From Nocardia jiangxiensis NBRC 101359 (GTDB lineage: Bacteria; Actinomycetota; Actinomycetes; Mycobacteriales; Mycobacteriaceae): a DNA stretch of 64,000 nt. Shown here in pieces: positions 1 through 9,246 of this stretch (positions within the stretch are counted from its first letter, which is position 1; each line of letters starts with the position of its first letter). The position numbers and the translations under genes were made by a program. The stretch lies in contig NZ_BAGB01000013.1 in the NCBI RefSeq assembly GCF_000308615.1, positions 186,001-250,000 of the forward strand, in the 5' to 3' direction. Under the pieces are notes generated by a model. That model was given only the letters and a program-made list of their open reading frames with translations. It did no database searches and was not told where the DNA came from.

Positions 1-618
1 GACACCGCATGTGTCGGCCGGGTCCGAGCGGCTCGGTACGGTGCTCGCGCGTTCCGGCACGCCCTGTCGCAACGCCCGTGCCGCACCACCCAGAACGATG
101 CCCCACTGTCGTCGCGCATCCGCCCAATCCGACTGTGGCGCTGTAACTTCCGCTGCCGCAGCGCCCGAGAGTGCCTGATCGACCGCGATCGCCAGACCGC
201 GCCCGTCGGCCAGGACGTGTGAGCAGGTCAGTGCGACGACCGAACCCCCGTCCGCGAGCGCCGCCGTGGCCAGTCGCCAGCCCGGACCGTATTCCGGATC
301 CAGATCGAACCCCTGGGTATCGGCCCAGTCGAGCACCTCGTCCTTGTGCAGCACCCGCTCGGTGATCTCCAGCGGATGCGCGCTGACATTCGCCCGCCAA
401 TACGGCCGCGCCCCCGGAATCCGAGCCCGCACCACCCGCCGACCCAGTGGTCCCGTCCGCAGTGCGGCATGCACCTGTTCCAGCACTTCCGGCCCGACCC
501 GGTCGGCGGTTCGCCACAGACCCTGCAACGCGATCGGCGTGCCCATACCCCGATGGGTGCGCAGAAAGATCTCGTCGACGACGCCGAGTCGGCTCATCGG
601 GCGCTGATCGGCAGGCAT
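1..618 (-). CDS. condensation-domain-like acyltransferase, C-terminus cut by window edge
   Basis: Only the N-terminal 206 residues are present; the frame stays open to base 1. The segment SHVLADGRG places an HxxxDG motif at residues 134-139. This is the catalytic motif of the superfamily that includes NRPS condensation domains, PapA acyltransferases and wax ester/diacylglycerol acyltransferases. The N-terminal part (residues 8-60) looks like the usual opening of these proteins, with a conserved aromatic/hydrophobic strand. The start is taken at the ATG at 618; a GTG about 20 bases upstream in the same frame is possible, and no strong ribosome site decides. It lies 68 bases downstream of the crotonase gene on the same strand, so both may act on acyl-CoA substrates. 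The superfamily assignment is fairly sure; the substrate is unknown. Confidence 0.72.
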   Translation of the reverse strand, partial: MPADQRPMSRLGVVDEIFLRTHRGMGTPIALQGLWRTADRVGPEVLEQVHAALRTGPLGRRVVRARIPGARPYWRANVSAHPLEITERVLHKDEVLDWADTQGFDLDPEYGPGWRLATAALADGGSVVALTCSHVLADGRGLAIAVDQALSGAAAAEVTAPQSDWADARRQWGIVLGGAARALRQGVPERASTVPSRSDPADTCGV

Positions 619-686
619 GTCGTCATCGTGCCACCGCCCCACTCCGTGCGTTCTTCGGACGAATGTCACCCTCGACGCGGACCGGG

Positions 687-1454
687 TCAGGCTGGGCTGC
701 CGTGCCGGCCCTCGCCGGAGGCGAAGCGTTGTGCGCCCGCGAGCGCGCCGTCGGCGTCGGACAGGGCGTTCATGCCGTGGCGGAATTCGTTGGCGATGGC
801 GGAGGTCTCGTCCAGGCCCTGCTGTTCGAGTGCGGACATCCGGTCCGAGCGCAGGCAGGTCTGCGGGAGTGCGGCCAGCTCTCGCGCCAGATCCTCTGCA
901 GCACTGCGTGATTCGCCATTGGGTACGACGCGGTTCACCAGGCCCGTCTGTAATGCCTCGGTGGCGCCGACGGCGCGGCCGGTCAGGATCATGTCCATGG
1001 CCCGGCCCTCGCCGATGATGCGGGGCAGCCGAACCGTGCCGCCGTCGATGAGCGGCACGCCCCAGCGTCGGCAGAATACGCCGAAGGTGCTGTCCTGCTC
1101 GGCAATTCGCAGATCACACCACAGCGCCAGTTCGAGTCCGCCGGCCACCGCATAACCCGAGACCGCGGCGATCACCGGTTTGGACAGGCGCATCCGGGTC
1201 GGGCCCATCGGCCCGTCGCCGTCCGGCGTCACGTGGTTGGACCGCTCGGTGCCCAGACCCTTGAGATCGGCTCCGGCGCAGAAGGTTCCGCCCGCGCCCC
1301 ACAGCACCGCGACCGAGGCCGCCGGATCGGCGTCGAACTCCCGGAACGCGTCCGCCAGTGCGTCCGCCGTCGGACCGTCGACCGCGTTGCGAGCCTCCGG
1401 CCGATCCAGGACGACGGTGAACACCGGCCCGCTGCGTTCGATTCGGACGCTCAC
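687..1454 (-). CDS. enoyl-CoA hydratase/isomerase (crotonase) family protein
   Basis: The 255-residue length and the motifs fit the crotonase fold. GGTFCAGADLKGL (about residues 55-67) forms the first oxyanion-hole segment and AVAGGLELALWCDLRIA (about 102-118) the second, with Glu108 at the position of the first catalytic glutamate of enoyl-CoA hydratases. The second catalytic glutamate is not conserved: the region reads FGVFCRRWGVPLIDGG, and Cys128 occupies its place by alignment. Classical hydration is therefore doubtful; an isomerase or other crotonase reaction may apply. The gene is divergent from a TetR gene, and the promoter region between them contains a palindrome, so TetR control is likely. 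Cytosolic. Confidence 0.9.
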   Translation of the reverse strand: MSVRIERSGPVFTVVLDRPEARNAVDGPTADALADAFREFDADPAASVAVLWGAGGTFCAGADLKGLGTERSNHVTPDGDGPMGPTRMRLSKPVIAAVSGYAVAGGLELALWCDLRIAEQDSTFGVFCRRWGVPLIDGGTVRLPRIIGEGRAMDMILTGRAVGATEALQTGLVNRVVPNGESRSAAEDLARELAALPQTCLRSDRMSALEQQGLDETSAIANEFRHGMNALSDADGALAGAQRFASGEGRHGSPA

Positions 1455-1525
1455 GTCTACTCCTCGCTGGTTGGATACCGACTCCCCGATACCCCGACGA
1501 TACGTCCCCGAACCACCCTTGCGTC

Positions 1526-1552
1526 AAGAAATGAATTCGTGATTCACTTCTT
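1526..1552. promoter_or_regulatory. imperfect palindrome, probable TetR operator
   Basis: Arms AAGAAATGAAT (1526-1536) and ATTCACTTCTT (1542-1552) are inverted repeats with one mismatch around a 5-bp spacer TCGTG. The site ends two bases before the GTG start of the TetR gene and lies between that gene and the divergent crotonase gene. This is the usual position for a TetR-family autoregulatory operator that also controls a divergent target. It is AT-rich within a GC-rich surrounding. Binding by the adjacent regulator is inferred. Confidence 0.72.
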
Positions 1553-1554
1553 GT

Positions 1555-2229
1555 GTGGCCTACCGCAGAACCCCCGCTGTACAGGCCCGTCTGGACAAGC
1601 AGGCGGGTGTGATCGTGCACGCCGCCACGCGGGTGCTCTCACGGGAGGGCTTCGCCGGGCTGTCGATGGCGGCGGTCGCGGCCGAGGCGGGCGTGGCCAC
1701 GGGCACGGTGTACAAGCACTACACCGGTAAGGCCGAACTCGTCACCGCGGTGTTCCGCGAGGTCGTGGGGCGTGAGGTGGCCGCCGTGGCCGAGGCGGGC
1801 GGGTCGGGTGGTGTGGTCGAGCGCGTCACCGCATCCGTGGAGACCTTCGCCGGGCGCGCGTTGAAGAATCCGAAACTGGCGTACGTCCTGCTCGCCGAAC
1901 CGGTGGATACCGCCGTGGACGCCGAGCGGCTGCGCTTCCGCCGCGCCTTCGCCGAGATCTACGAAACCGCCGTCGCCGAGGGGGTGGCCGGTGGACAGTT
2001 GCCGCCGCAGAATCCCCGCGTCAGCGCCGCCGCACTGGTCGGGGCCATCGGCGAGGTGCTGGTCGGGCCGCTCGCGGAGGCCCGGCAGAGTGAGTCGGTG
2101 ATTCCCGAGCTGGTGGATTTCGCCCTGCGCGCGTTGGGATTTCACGACATTCGCAATACGGACGGCGCGCATCCGGATGCGCGCATCCCGCAGACCCGCG
2201 ACGACCGCACTCCGGCGTCGCCCGAATAG
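1555..2229 (+). CDS. TetR/AcrR family transcriptional regulator
   Basis: The 224-residue protein opens with a TetR DNA-binding domain (residues about 15-60). It includes GLSMAAVAAEAGVATGTVYKHY, the recognition helix-turn-helix ending in the typical TVYKHY. The remainder is a variable helical ligand domain. The GTG at 1555 is the first usable start and directly follows the palindrome, with no visible Shine-Dalgarno, so the mRNA may be leaderless. The gene ends 9 bases before the acyl-CoA dehydrogenase gene, so the two are probably cotranscribed. A fatty acyl-CoA-type ligand is plausible from the neighbours but not shown. Confidence 0.93.
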   Translation: MAYRRTPAVQARLDKQAGVIVHAATRVLSREGFAGLSMAAVAAEAGVATGTVYKHYTGKAELVTAVFREVVGREVAAVAEAGGSGGVVERVTASVETFAGRALKNPKLAYVLLAEPVDTAVDAERLRFRRAFAEIYETAVAEGVAGGQLPPQNPRVSAAALVGAIGEVLVGPLAEARQSESVIPELVDFALRALGFHDIRNTDGAHPDARIPQTRDDRTPASPE

Positions 2230-2238
2230 GAGTTCCGC

Positions 2239-3861
2239 ATGCCCACCCACGAGGTGTTCAACCAGGTTCCGAATATCGTTCCGTTCGACAACTCGCGCAA
2301 TCCGGCGCTGATCGAGGGCCTGCACCGGGAGGGCGCGGGCTGGGCGGAGCCCGAAGTGCGTGAATTGGGCGCGCTCGCAGGCGGATTCGAGGCCCAGGAG
2401 TGGGGGCGGGTGGCCAACGAGTACCCGCCGGTGCTGCACACGCACGACCGCTACGGCAATCGAGTCGACGAGGTCGAGTTCCATCCGTACTGGCATCGGC
2501 TGATGGACGTCGCGGTGACGCACGGCCTGCACGGCTCACCGTGGCTGGACGGACGTCCCGGCGCGCACACCGCCCGCGCGGCCAAGTTCTACACCTGGGG
2601 CATGGCCGACGCCGGGCACATGTGCCCGATCTCGATGACCTACGCGATCGTGCCCGCCCTGCGGCACAATCCGGAGCTGGCCGCCCGCTACGAGCCGCTG
2701 CTGGGTTCGCGCACTTACGATTTCGGCCTGCGCGAGCCGTCCGCCAAGGCCGGTCTGATCGCCGGAATGTCGATGACGGAGAAACAGGGCGGCTCGGACG
2801 TCCGCGCGAACACCACCGCCGCCACACCGCAATCCGACGGCAGTTACCGCATCGTCGGGCACAAGTGGTTCACCTCCGCGCCGATGTCGGACATGTTCCT
2901 GACCCTGGCCCAGGCGCCGGGCGGACTGTCCTGCTTCCTGCTGCCGCGCGTCCTGCCCGACGGCAGCCGCAATGCCCTTCGCCTGCAACGTCTCAAGGAC
3001 AAGCTGGGCAACAAGTCCAACGCCTCCTCGGAGATCGAATACGAGAACGCCGTCGGCTGGCTGGTCGGCCAGGAGGGCGCGGGCGTCAAGACCATCATCG
3101 AGATGGTCAATATGACCCGGCTGGACTGCGTGATCGGTTCGGCCACCGGAATGCGCGCCGGGCTCGTACTGGCGGTGCACCATGCCCGCCATCGGGAAGT
3201 GTTCGGCGCCAAGCTGATCGATCAACCCGCCATGCGCAACGTGCTGGCCGATCTGGTGATCGAATCCGATGCGGCCACCACCGTGATGATGCGTCTGGCC
3301 GGGGCCACCGACCGGGCCGGGAGTGATCCGGCCGAGGCGGCGCTGCGCCGGATCGCGCTGGCGGTCACCAAGTACTGGGTGTGCAAGCGCGCTCCCGCGC
3401 ACGCCGCGGAAGCGTTGGAATGTCTGGGCGGCAACGGATATGTCGAGGATTCGGGCATGCCCCGGTTGTTCCGCGAATCCCCGCTGATGTCCATCTGGGA
3501 GGGCTCGGGCAATGTCGCGGCGCTGGATGCGCTGCGCGCCATGGGGCGTCAGCCCGAGAGCGTGGAGGCGTACTTCAACGAGGTCTCCCTCGCCCGTGGT
3601 GCGAATCACCACCTCGACGACGCGATCGACCGAATCGGCAAGGAGCTCACCGACCTCGGCGATATCGAATACCGCGCTCGCCGCGTGGTCGAACTGATGG
3701 CGCTGGTCCTGCAGGGCGCGCAACTGGTCCGCCACGGCCACGCCGCCGTCGCGGATGCCTTCTGCGCCAGCAGGTTCGGCGGCGACTGGGGTATCGCCTT
3801 CGGCACCCTGCCCACCGGCGTGGACACCGCAGCCATCCTGGAACGCGCCTACGTCGACTGA
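2239..3861 (+). CDS. AidB-like acyl-CoA dehydrogenase family protein
   Basis: At 540 residues it is longer than ordinary acyl-CoA dehydrogenases (about 380) and matches the AidB branch (E. coli AidB is 541). Typical features are the FAD-binding MSMTEKQGGSDVRANT segment near residue 180 and the C-terminal ECLGGNGYVEDSGMPRLFRE followed by PLMSIWEGSGN (about 395-430). AidB binds FAD and DNA and is linked to protection against alkylation, while other members oxidise isovaleryl-type acyl-CoAs; the role here could be either. A Shine-Dalgarno AGGAG precedes the ATG by 6 bases. The gene follows the TetR gene by 9 bases, implying one transcript. The neighbouring crotonase favours an acyl-CoA role. Confidence 0.9.
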   Translation: MPTHEVFNQVPNIVPFDNSRNPALIEGLHREGAGWAEPEVRELGALAGGFEAQEWGRVANEYPPVLHTHDRYGNRVDEVEFHPYWHRLMDVAVTHGLHGSPWLDGRPGAHTARAAKFYTWGMADAGHMCPISMTYAIVPALRHNPELAARYEPLLGSRTYDFGLREPSAKAGLIAGMSMTEKQGGSDVRANTTAATPQSDGSYRIVGHKWFTSAPMSDMFLTLAQAPGGLSCFLLPRVLPDGSRNALRLQRLKDKLGNKSNASSEIEYENAVGWLVGQEGAGVKTIIEMVNMTRLDCVIGSATGMRAGLVLAVHHARHREVFGAKLIDQPAMRNVLADLVIESDAATTVMMRLAGATDRAGSDPAEAALRRIALAVTKYWVCKRAPAHAAEALECLGGNGYVEDSGMPRLFRESPLMSIWEGSGNVAALDALRAMGRQPESVEAYFNEVSLARGANHHLDDAIDRIGKELTDLGDIEYRARRVVELMALVLQGAQLVRHGHAAVADAFCASRFGGDWGIAFGTLPTGVDTAAILERAYVD

Positions 3862-3878
3862 CCGGGCGCGCGGCCCGG
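3862..3878 (+). terminator. short GC hairpin after the acyl-CoA dehydrogenase
   Basis: CCGGGC (3862-3867) and GCCCGG (3873-3878) form a 6-bp stem immediately after the stop codon. There is no T-tract, so it is a weak candidate terminator. Confidence 0.4.
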
Positions 3879-3950
3879 CATGCCGCTGCCCGGCGACACG
3901 TGAGCAGCGACACGCTTCCTGGCTTGTACCAGGGGGATTAGCGTCGGGGT

Positions 3951-5330
3951 ATGGCACGTACAACGGCGTACACACAATTCATCGCGCTGCCGCCGGAACG
4001 ATTGTGGGCGGTGCTGGCGGATCCGGTTCGCTGGCCGGAATGGAATCCCGCCGTCGCCTCGGTGCGGCTGCGGGAAGCGCCCGGGGTGGGAGTGCGAGGC
4101 GATTATCTGCCCAGCGGCCGGGCGAACGCGGCCGTGCACGGCAGGCTGGCCCGCGCCTTCACGATCACGAGTTTCGTACCCGGCCGGGAACTGGTCGTGC
4201 AGCAGCCGGAACCGGCCGGGGTGATGCGGATCTCCTGGACGTTGACGCCGTGTCCCGGCGGCACCGAACTGGTCCAGCGAATCGGCCTCGTCGGAGCCTG
4301 CGCGCCGATCTTCTGGTTCGTCATCGGCGGGCGATTGCAGGCGCACGCCCGGGTCGGCTTCGCCCGGCTGGCCCGGCTCGCCGGGATCGCCCCGGCCGAC
4401 GGCGCGCTGACCGTCGTGATCGCAGGCGGCAGTGGAGCTTTGGGACGCAATATCGCGGCCGATCTGACCTGTCGTGGGCTGCGGGTGCGCATTCTGACCC
4501 GTCGCCGCGATCCCGAGCTCCCGTTCGAACAGGTGGAATGGGACGGCCGCAGCGTCGGGGATTGGGCAGGCGCGCTGCGTAATTCGGGCCCCACCGCAGT
4601 GATCAACCTGGCCGGGAAGCTGGTGGACTGCCGCCCGACCGAAGCCAATGTCGTCGAATTGCGCCGCAGCCGCGTCGATCCGACCGCGGCCCTGGTCGCC
4701 GCATCCGCGACGCTGGACCGCCCGATCGACCACTGGATCCAGGCCAGCACCACCGCGATCTGGTCCGACGCCGGCGAGATGCGGTGCACCGAAACGACTC
4801 CGCTGCCGCAGGGACTGCCGCAGATGACCGGCGTCGCCCGACCGTGGGAGCAGGCTTTCGAGGGCGCGAACGCCGAACACCACACGATCCTGCGCACCTC
4901 GATCGTGCTGGACTCGGATTCCCCTGCCCTGCAACGCCTGTGCGATCTGACCCGCGCCGGGCTCGGTGGCCGGGTGGGCCCGGGTGACCAGTGGTTCAGC
5001 TGGATCCACATCGAGGACTGGCTGGCCCTGATCCGCGCCGCCCTCGGGCTCGACCCCGAGGTGCGCCTACCCGACGGAATCCTGGTCGCCGCAACGGATT
5101 ACCCGGTCCGCAACCGTGACCTGATGATCGTGCTACGTCGGCACCTGCATCGCCCGCCCGCGCCCCCGACCCCCGCGCCGCTGCTGAAGCTCGGCGCGGT
5201 CATCCTCCGCACCGACCCGGCCCTGGGCCTCACCGGCCGTCACGCCACCTCGGAAGTCCTCCCGCACACCGGATTCCGCTTCCGCTACCCGACCCTGGAC
5301 GAAGCCCTGGGGAACCTGCTCCCGCACTGA
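3951..5330 (+). CDS. SRPBCC domain - TIGR01777-type epimerase fusion
   Basis: Two domains are visible. Residues 1-145 form an SRPBCC/polyketide-cyclase fold, with the opening AYTQFIALPPERLWAVLADP typical of START-like lipid-binding proteins. From about residue 158, VIAGGSGALGRNIAADL is a Rossmann NAD(P)-binding glycine motif. It starts a YfcH/TIGR01777 SDR domain with AVINLAGKLVD and a C-terminal DUF1731-type end (GFRFRYPTLDEALGNLL). Proteins of this architecture are common in actinobacteria, but their substrate is not established. The gene stands alone on the plus strand between a dehydrogenase and the convergent pgi. Function beyond NAD(P)-dependent epimerase/oxidoreductase is unknown. Confidence 0.85.
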   Translation: MARTTAYTQFIALPPERLWAVLADPVRWPEWNPAVASVRLREAPGVGVRGDYLPSGRANAAVHGRLARAFTITSFVPGRELVVQQPEPAGVMRISWTLTPCPGGTELVQRIGLVGACAPIFWFVIGGRLQAHARVGFARLARLAGIAPADGALTVVIAGGSGALGRNIAADLTCRGLRVRILTRRRDPELPFEQVEWDGRSVGDWAGALRNSGPTAVINLAGKLVDCRPTEANVVELRRSRVDPTAALVAASATLDRPIDHWIQASTTAIWSDAGEMRCTETTPLPQGLPQMTGVARPWEQAFEGANAEHHTILRTSIVLDSDSPALQRLCDLTRAGLGGRVGPGDQWFSWIHIEDWLALIRAALGLDPEVRLPDGILVAATDYPVRNRDLMIVLRRHLHRPPAPPTPAPLLKLGAVILRTDPALGLTGRHATSEVLPHTGFRFRYPTLDEALGNLLPH

Positions 5331-5452
5331 GTACCGGCTCGCCGCATACGTCGTACGGAACCGCGAAACTGCCAGGACGACAACGTAACCGGATGAGAAG
5401 GGCGGACCGAACCCGGGCAGGTCCGGCGTCGCCTGTGCGGTCGGTCGTCGAC

Positions 5453-7090
5453 TCAGCGGTGCTCGCGGTACCAGCCGATCAGGGCGTCGGTGGACGAATC
5501 ACCCTGGGACGCAGGATCCTCGTCGGAGGTGAGCAGCGGGGCCAGCTCCAGAGCCTGCTGCTTGCCGAGTTCCACGCCCCACTGGTCGAAGCTGTCGATG
5601 CCCCAGATGGTGCCTTCCACGAAGACCTGATGTTCGTAGAGGGCGATGAGCTGACCCAGGACCGAGGGGGTCAGTTCGGGGGCGAGGATGGCGGTGCTGG
5701 GGCGGTTGCCGGGCATCACCTTGTGCGGCACCACATTCGGGTCGGTGCCCTCGGCGGCGATCTCCTCGGCGGTCTTGCCGAACGCCAGCACCTTGGTCTG
5801 CGCGAACAGGTTGCTCATCAGGATGTCGTGCATGCTGCCGGTGCCGTCGCGGGTCGGCAGATCGTCGGTGGGCCGGGCGAATCCGATGAAATCGGCCGGA
5901 ATCAGCCGGGTGCCCTGATGCAGCAGCTGATAGAAGGCGTGCTGGCCGTTCGTGCCGGGCTCACCCCAGAAGATCTCACCGGTGGAGGTCGTGACCGGGG
6001 AGCCGTCCGCGCGCACCGATTTGCCGTTCGACTCCATGGTCAACTGCTGCAGGTAGGCCGGGAAACGGGCCAGATCGTTCGAATACGGCAGCACCGCCCG
6101 CGACTGCGCACCGAAGAAATTCGAGTACCACACGCCGAGCAGGCCCAGCAGCACCGGCGCGTTCTCCGCCAGCGGCGTATGCGCGAAATGCTCATCGACA
6201 CTGTGCATTCCGGCCAGGAACTCCGCGAACCGCTCGCGTCCGATCGTCGCCATCACCGACAGCCCGATCGCCGAATCCACCGAATAGCGGCCGCCGACCC
6301 AGTCCCAGAAGCCGAACATGTTGGCGGTGTCGATGCCGAACGCCGCCACCCGCTCGGCGTTGGTGGACACCGCGACGAAATGTTTGGCGACCGCGTTCTC
6401 ACCCAGCGCCTCCACCAGCCAGCGGCGCGCGGCGGTGGCGTTGGTGAGCGTCTCCAGCGTCGAAAAGGTCTTGGAGGCAATGATGAACAGCGTCGAGGCC
6501 GGATCGAGGCCGTCGAGTTTCGCGGTCAGATCGGCGGGGTCGACATTGGAGACGAATCGCGCGGAGATTCCGGCGTCGACATAGTGCCGCAGCGCCTGGT
6601 ACACCATCACCGGGCCCAGATCCGAACCGCCGATGCCGATGTTCACCACCGTCGTGATGCGCTCACCGGTCGCGCCGCGCCACTGCCCGGAGCGCAGCGA
6701 ATCGGTGAAATCGCCCATGGCGCGCAGCACTTCGTGCACTTGCGCGCCCGCGTCCTCGCCGTCGACGAGCTGCGTGGTCTCCGGCGGCACCCGCAGCGCG
6801 ACGTGCTGCACCGCGCGATCCTCGGAGGTGTTGATGTGCTCGCCGCGGAACATCGCGTCGCGGCGCTCGGCCACCCCCGCGACCTCGGCCAATTCGACCA
6901 GTAGATCCAGGGTTTCGCGGGTCACGCGGTGCTTGCTGTAGTCGATGTGCAGATCCGCGATCTGAACTGTCAGCTCGCGGCCGCGCTCGGGATCCTGGGC
7001 GAAGAATTCCCGCAGTGTCCGGTCGGCGATCGCCGAGAAGTGATCGTGCAGTTTCCGCCAGGCCGCCGTCGCGGTGATGTCGCTGCTCAC
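5453..7090 (-). CDS. pgi: glucose-6-phosphate isomerase
   Basis: The enzyme interconverts glucose-6-phosphate and fructose-6-phosphate in glycolysis and gluconeogenesis. Family signatures are present: [15 protein letters not shown], the segment [20 protein letters not shown] followed by MESNGKSV (catalytic Glu), [13 protein letters not shown] (catalytic His), and the C-terminal [14 protein letters not shown] with the catalytic Lys. The GTG start at 7090 ([11 protein letters not shown]) gives 545 residues, close to the M. tuberculosis enzyme. An in-frame ATG at 7135 would add 15 residues unlike the family and is disfavoured. In M. tuberculosis pgi also lies near chorismate mutase and uvrD1, as here. 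Confidence 0.98.
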   Translation of the reverse strand: MSSDITATAAWRKLHDHFSAIADRTLREFFAQDPERGRELTVQIADLHIDYSKHRVTRETLDLLVELAEVAGVAERRDAMFRGEHINTSEDRAVQHVALRVPPETTQLVDGEDAGAQVHEVLRAMGDFTDSLRSGQWRGATGERITTVVNIGIGGSDLGPVMVYQALRHYVDAGISARFVSNVDPADLTAKLDGLDPASTLFIIASKTFSTLETLTNATAARRWLVEALGENAVAKHFVAVSTNAERVAAFGIDTANMFGFWDWVGGRYSVDSAIGLSVMATIGRERFAEFLAGMHSVDEHFAHTPLAENAPVLLGLLGVWYSNFFGAQSRAVLPYSNDLARFPAYLQQLTMESNGKSVRADGSPVTTSTGEIFWGEPGTNGQHAFYQLLHQGTRLIPADFIGFARPTDDLPTRDGTGSMHDILMSNLFAQTKVLAFGKTAEEIAAEGTDPNVVPHKVMPGNRPSTAILAPELTPSVLGQLIALYEHQVFVEGTIWGIDSFDQWGVELGKQQALELAPLLTSDEDPASQGDSSTDALIGWYREHR

Positions 7091-7190
7091 CGATCCGACA
7101 TTACCGCCAGACCCGGGCCCGTGTCGGCAATGCATCCGATGTCGCCGGCCGCGGCGACGGGGTCGCCGCGGCCGAGGCGATCACTCGGTC

Positions 7191-7487
7191 CTACTGGCAG
7201 ACCCACATCCAGTGGGTGCCGTAATGCTCGGCCGCACTGCCGTCCAGATGGACCCAGGCCTTGTGGCCCGGTTTGTTTCCACCGGCCCGGCACGGGTCGC
7301 CGACGTGCTCGCCGTTGGGCGGCGCGGGCGGTGTGCTGCTGTCCGGCGGAGGCTGGGTGCCCATGCCGCCGCTCCCGCTGGCGATGGGGCCGAGGTCGAT
7401 TCCGGCGATGGTGGCGGCACCACCCGCGCCCGCCGAGAAGGCCGCGAGGGCGAGGGTCATGACTGCTACGGCAGCCGTTTTCTTCAC
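7191..7487 (-). CDS. small secreted hypothetical protein
   Basis: The GTG at 7487 is preceded by AGGAG at a good distance and gives 98 residues. The N-terminus has KK, then a hydrophobic core (AAVAVMTLALAAFSAGAGGA) ending at an Ala-rich cleavage region, so a Sec signal peptide is likely. The mature part is Pro/Gly/Ser-rich, followed by a C-terminal region with two cysteines (GDPCRAGG and the final MWVCQ) that could form a disulfide outside the membrane. I do not recognise a family. It lies just upstream of pgi on the same strand, with about 100 bases between them. Confidence 0.7.
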   Translation of the reverse strand: MKKTAAVAVMTLALAAFSAGAGGAATIAGIDLGPIASGSGGMGTQPPPDSSTPPAPPNGEHVGDPCRAGGNKPGHKAWVHLDGSAAEHYGTHWMWVCQ

Positions 7488-7705
7488 GATGGATCTTCTC
7501 CTCACACGATCTTCGTTCGATCTTCGTTCGGTGTTCATCCCGGGCCGCGAACGCTGTTCGACAGGGCCGAGCGCATCCGGGCCAGACCGCCATCAGACCA
7601 CGATCGGGGCCGGTCCGCAGTAACGACGACGTCGGGCCGGACCCCGCCGACCGAGGCGCATCCGAACCTCCCGGAGGGCTGGGCAACCGGGCATAGGCTG
7701 GTCAC

Positions 7706-9157
7706 ATGGTGTCCGAACGTGAACTACTCGCATCCGTCCCCACACAACTCTGGATCGGTGGCCCGGTGGATGCCACCGGTGGTGCCACCTTCCCGGTCGA
7801 GAATCCGGCGACCGGGAAAATCCTCGTCGAGGTAGCCGACGCATCCCCCGAGGACGCGATGCGCGCCCTCGACGCCGCGGTCGCGGTGCAGGACGAATGG
7901 GCCGCCACCCCGGCCCGTCAGCGCGGTGAGATCCTGCGTGCGGTCTACGAGCGGATCATCGAGCGCACCGAGGATTTCGCGCTGCTGATGACTCTGGAAA
8001 TGGGTAAGGCCCTGCCCGAGAGCCGCAACGAGGTGCGTTACGGCGCGGAGTTCTTCCGGTGGTTCAGCGAGGAGGCCGTGCGGATCCACGGTCGCTATCA
8101 GACCGCGCCGACCGGCACCGGCCGCATCATGGTGCACAAGCAGCCGGTCGGGCCGTGTCTGGCGATCACGCCGTGGAACTTCCCGCTGGCCATGGGAACT
8201 CGCAAGATCGGCCCCGCGCTCGCGGCGGGCTGCACGATGATCGTCAAACCGGCCTCGGCCACTCCGCTGACCATGCTGCTGCTGGCGCAGCTGTGCCGCG
8301 AGGCGGGCCTGCCCGACGGTGTGCTGTCGGTGATCACCAGCCGCCGTTCCGGCGCGGTGACCGCACCGCTGATCAACGATCCGCGGCTGCGCAAGCTCAC
8401 CTTCACCGGTTCGACGGAGGTCGGCAAGAAGCTGGTGGAGTCCTCCGCGCACGGTCTGCTGCGCACCTCGATGGAACTCGGCGGCAACGCCCCGTTCGTG
8501 GTGTTCGACGACGCCGACGTCGACGCGGCGGTCGCGGGCGCGATGCTGGCCAAACTCCGCAACGGCGGGGAGGCGTGCACCGCGGCCAACCGCTTCCACG
8601 TGCACAACTCGGTGATCGAGGAGTTCACCGAGAAGTTCGTCGCGGCGGTCCAGGAGACCAGACTCGGTGCGGGTGCGGATCCGGACACCACGCTGGGCCC
8701 GCTGATCAACGCCGAGCAGCTCGACACGGTCAGCGAATTGGTCGAGGACGCGGTGGCCAAGGGCGCGCAGGTGCGCACCGGCGGTAAGGCGCCCGGCGGT
8801 CCCGGATACTTCTACCCGGCCACCGTGCTGTCCGATGTGCCCGCCGGCGCCCGCATCCTGAGCGAGGAGGTGTTCGGGCCGGTCGCGCCGATCATCGGCT
8901 TCGATACCGAGGAGCAGGGCCTGGCCGCGGCCAACGACACCGAATACGGCCTGGTCGCCTATGTCTACACCCGGGATCTGGATCGGGCGCTGCGGATCGC
9001 CGAGGGGCTGGAGAGCGGCATGGTCGGCATCAACCGGGGCGTCATCTCCGATCCGGCCGCACCCTTCGGCGGGGTGAAGGCATCGGGCTTCGGCCGCGAG
9101 GGCGGCACCGAAGGTATCGAGGAATATCTCTCGACCAAATACATCGCACTGCCGTAG
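7706..9157 (+). CDS. gabD: NAD(P)-dependent succinate-semialdehyde dehydrogenase-type aldehyde dehydrogenase
   Basis: The 483-residue protein is a full-length aldehyde dehydrogenase. The cofactor and active-site motifs are visible: ITPWNFPLAMGTRKIGPAL (Asn and oxyanion region), LTFTGSTEVGKKL, SMELGGNAPFVVFDDAD with the general base Glu257, and NGGEACTAANRF with nucleophile Cys291. NINRGVISDPAAPFGGVKASGFGREGG-like C-terminal sequence matches the succinate-semialdehyde dehydrogenase group. The reaction would oxidise succinate semialdehyde to succinate. No GABA transaminase lies nearby, so the physiological substrate is inferred from family only. A strong hairpin terminator follows. Confidence 0.87.
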   Translation: MVSERELLASVPTQLWIGGPVDATGGATFPVENPATGKILVEVADASPEDAMRALDAAVAVQDEWAATPARQRGEILRAVYERIIERTEDFALLMTLEMGKALPESRNEVRYGAEFFRWFSEEAVRIHGRYQTAPTGTGRIMVHKQPVGPCLAITPWNFPLAMGTRKIGPALAAGCTMIVKPASATPLTMLLLAQLCREAGLPDGVLSVITSRRSGAVTAPLINDPRLRKLTFTGSTEVGKKLVESSAHGLLRTSMELGGNAPFVVFDDADVDAAVAGAMLAKLRNGGEACTAANRFHVHNSVIEEFTEKFVAAVQETRLGAGADPDTTLGPLINAEQLDTVSELVEDAVAKGAQVRTGGKAPGGPGYFYPATVLSDVPAGARILSEEVFGPVAPIIGFDTEEQGLAAANDTEYGLVAYVYTRDLDRALRIAEGLESGMVGINRGVISDPAAPFGGVKASGFGREGGTEGIEEYLSTKYIALP

Positions 9158-9171
9158 CCGGACAGCGAAAA

Positions 9172-9198
9172 CCGCCCCGGGACCCGTGCCCGGGGCGG
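9172..9198 (+). terminator. hairpin terminator after gabD
   Basis: CCGCCCCGGG (9172-9181) and CCCGGGGCGG (9189-9198) form a perfect 10-bp stem with a 7-base loop, 15 bases after the stop codon. No clear T-run follows, as is common in actinobacteria. The convergent chorismate mutase gene ends at 9247, so it may serve both strands. Confidence 0.75.
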
Positions 9199-9246
9199 CC
9201 CGATGCGAAATATCTTGTCGCCGAGTCGATCTCGGCTACCGCGGAC

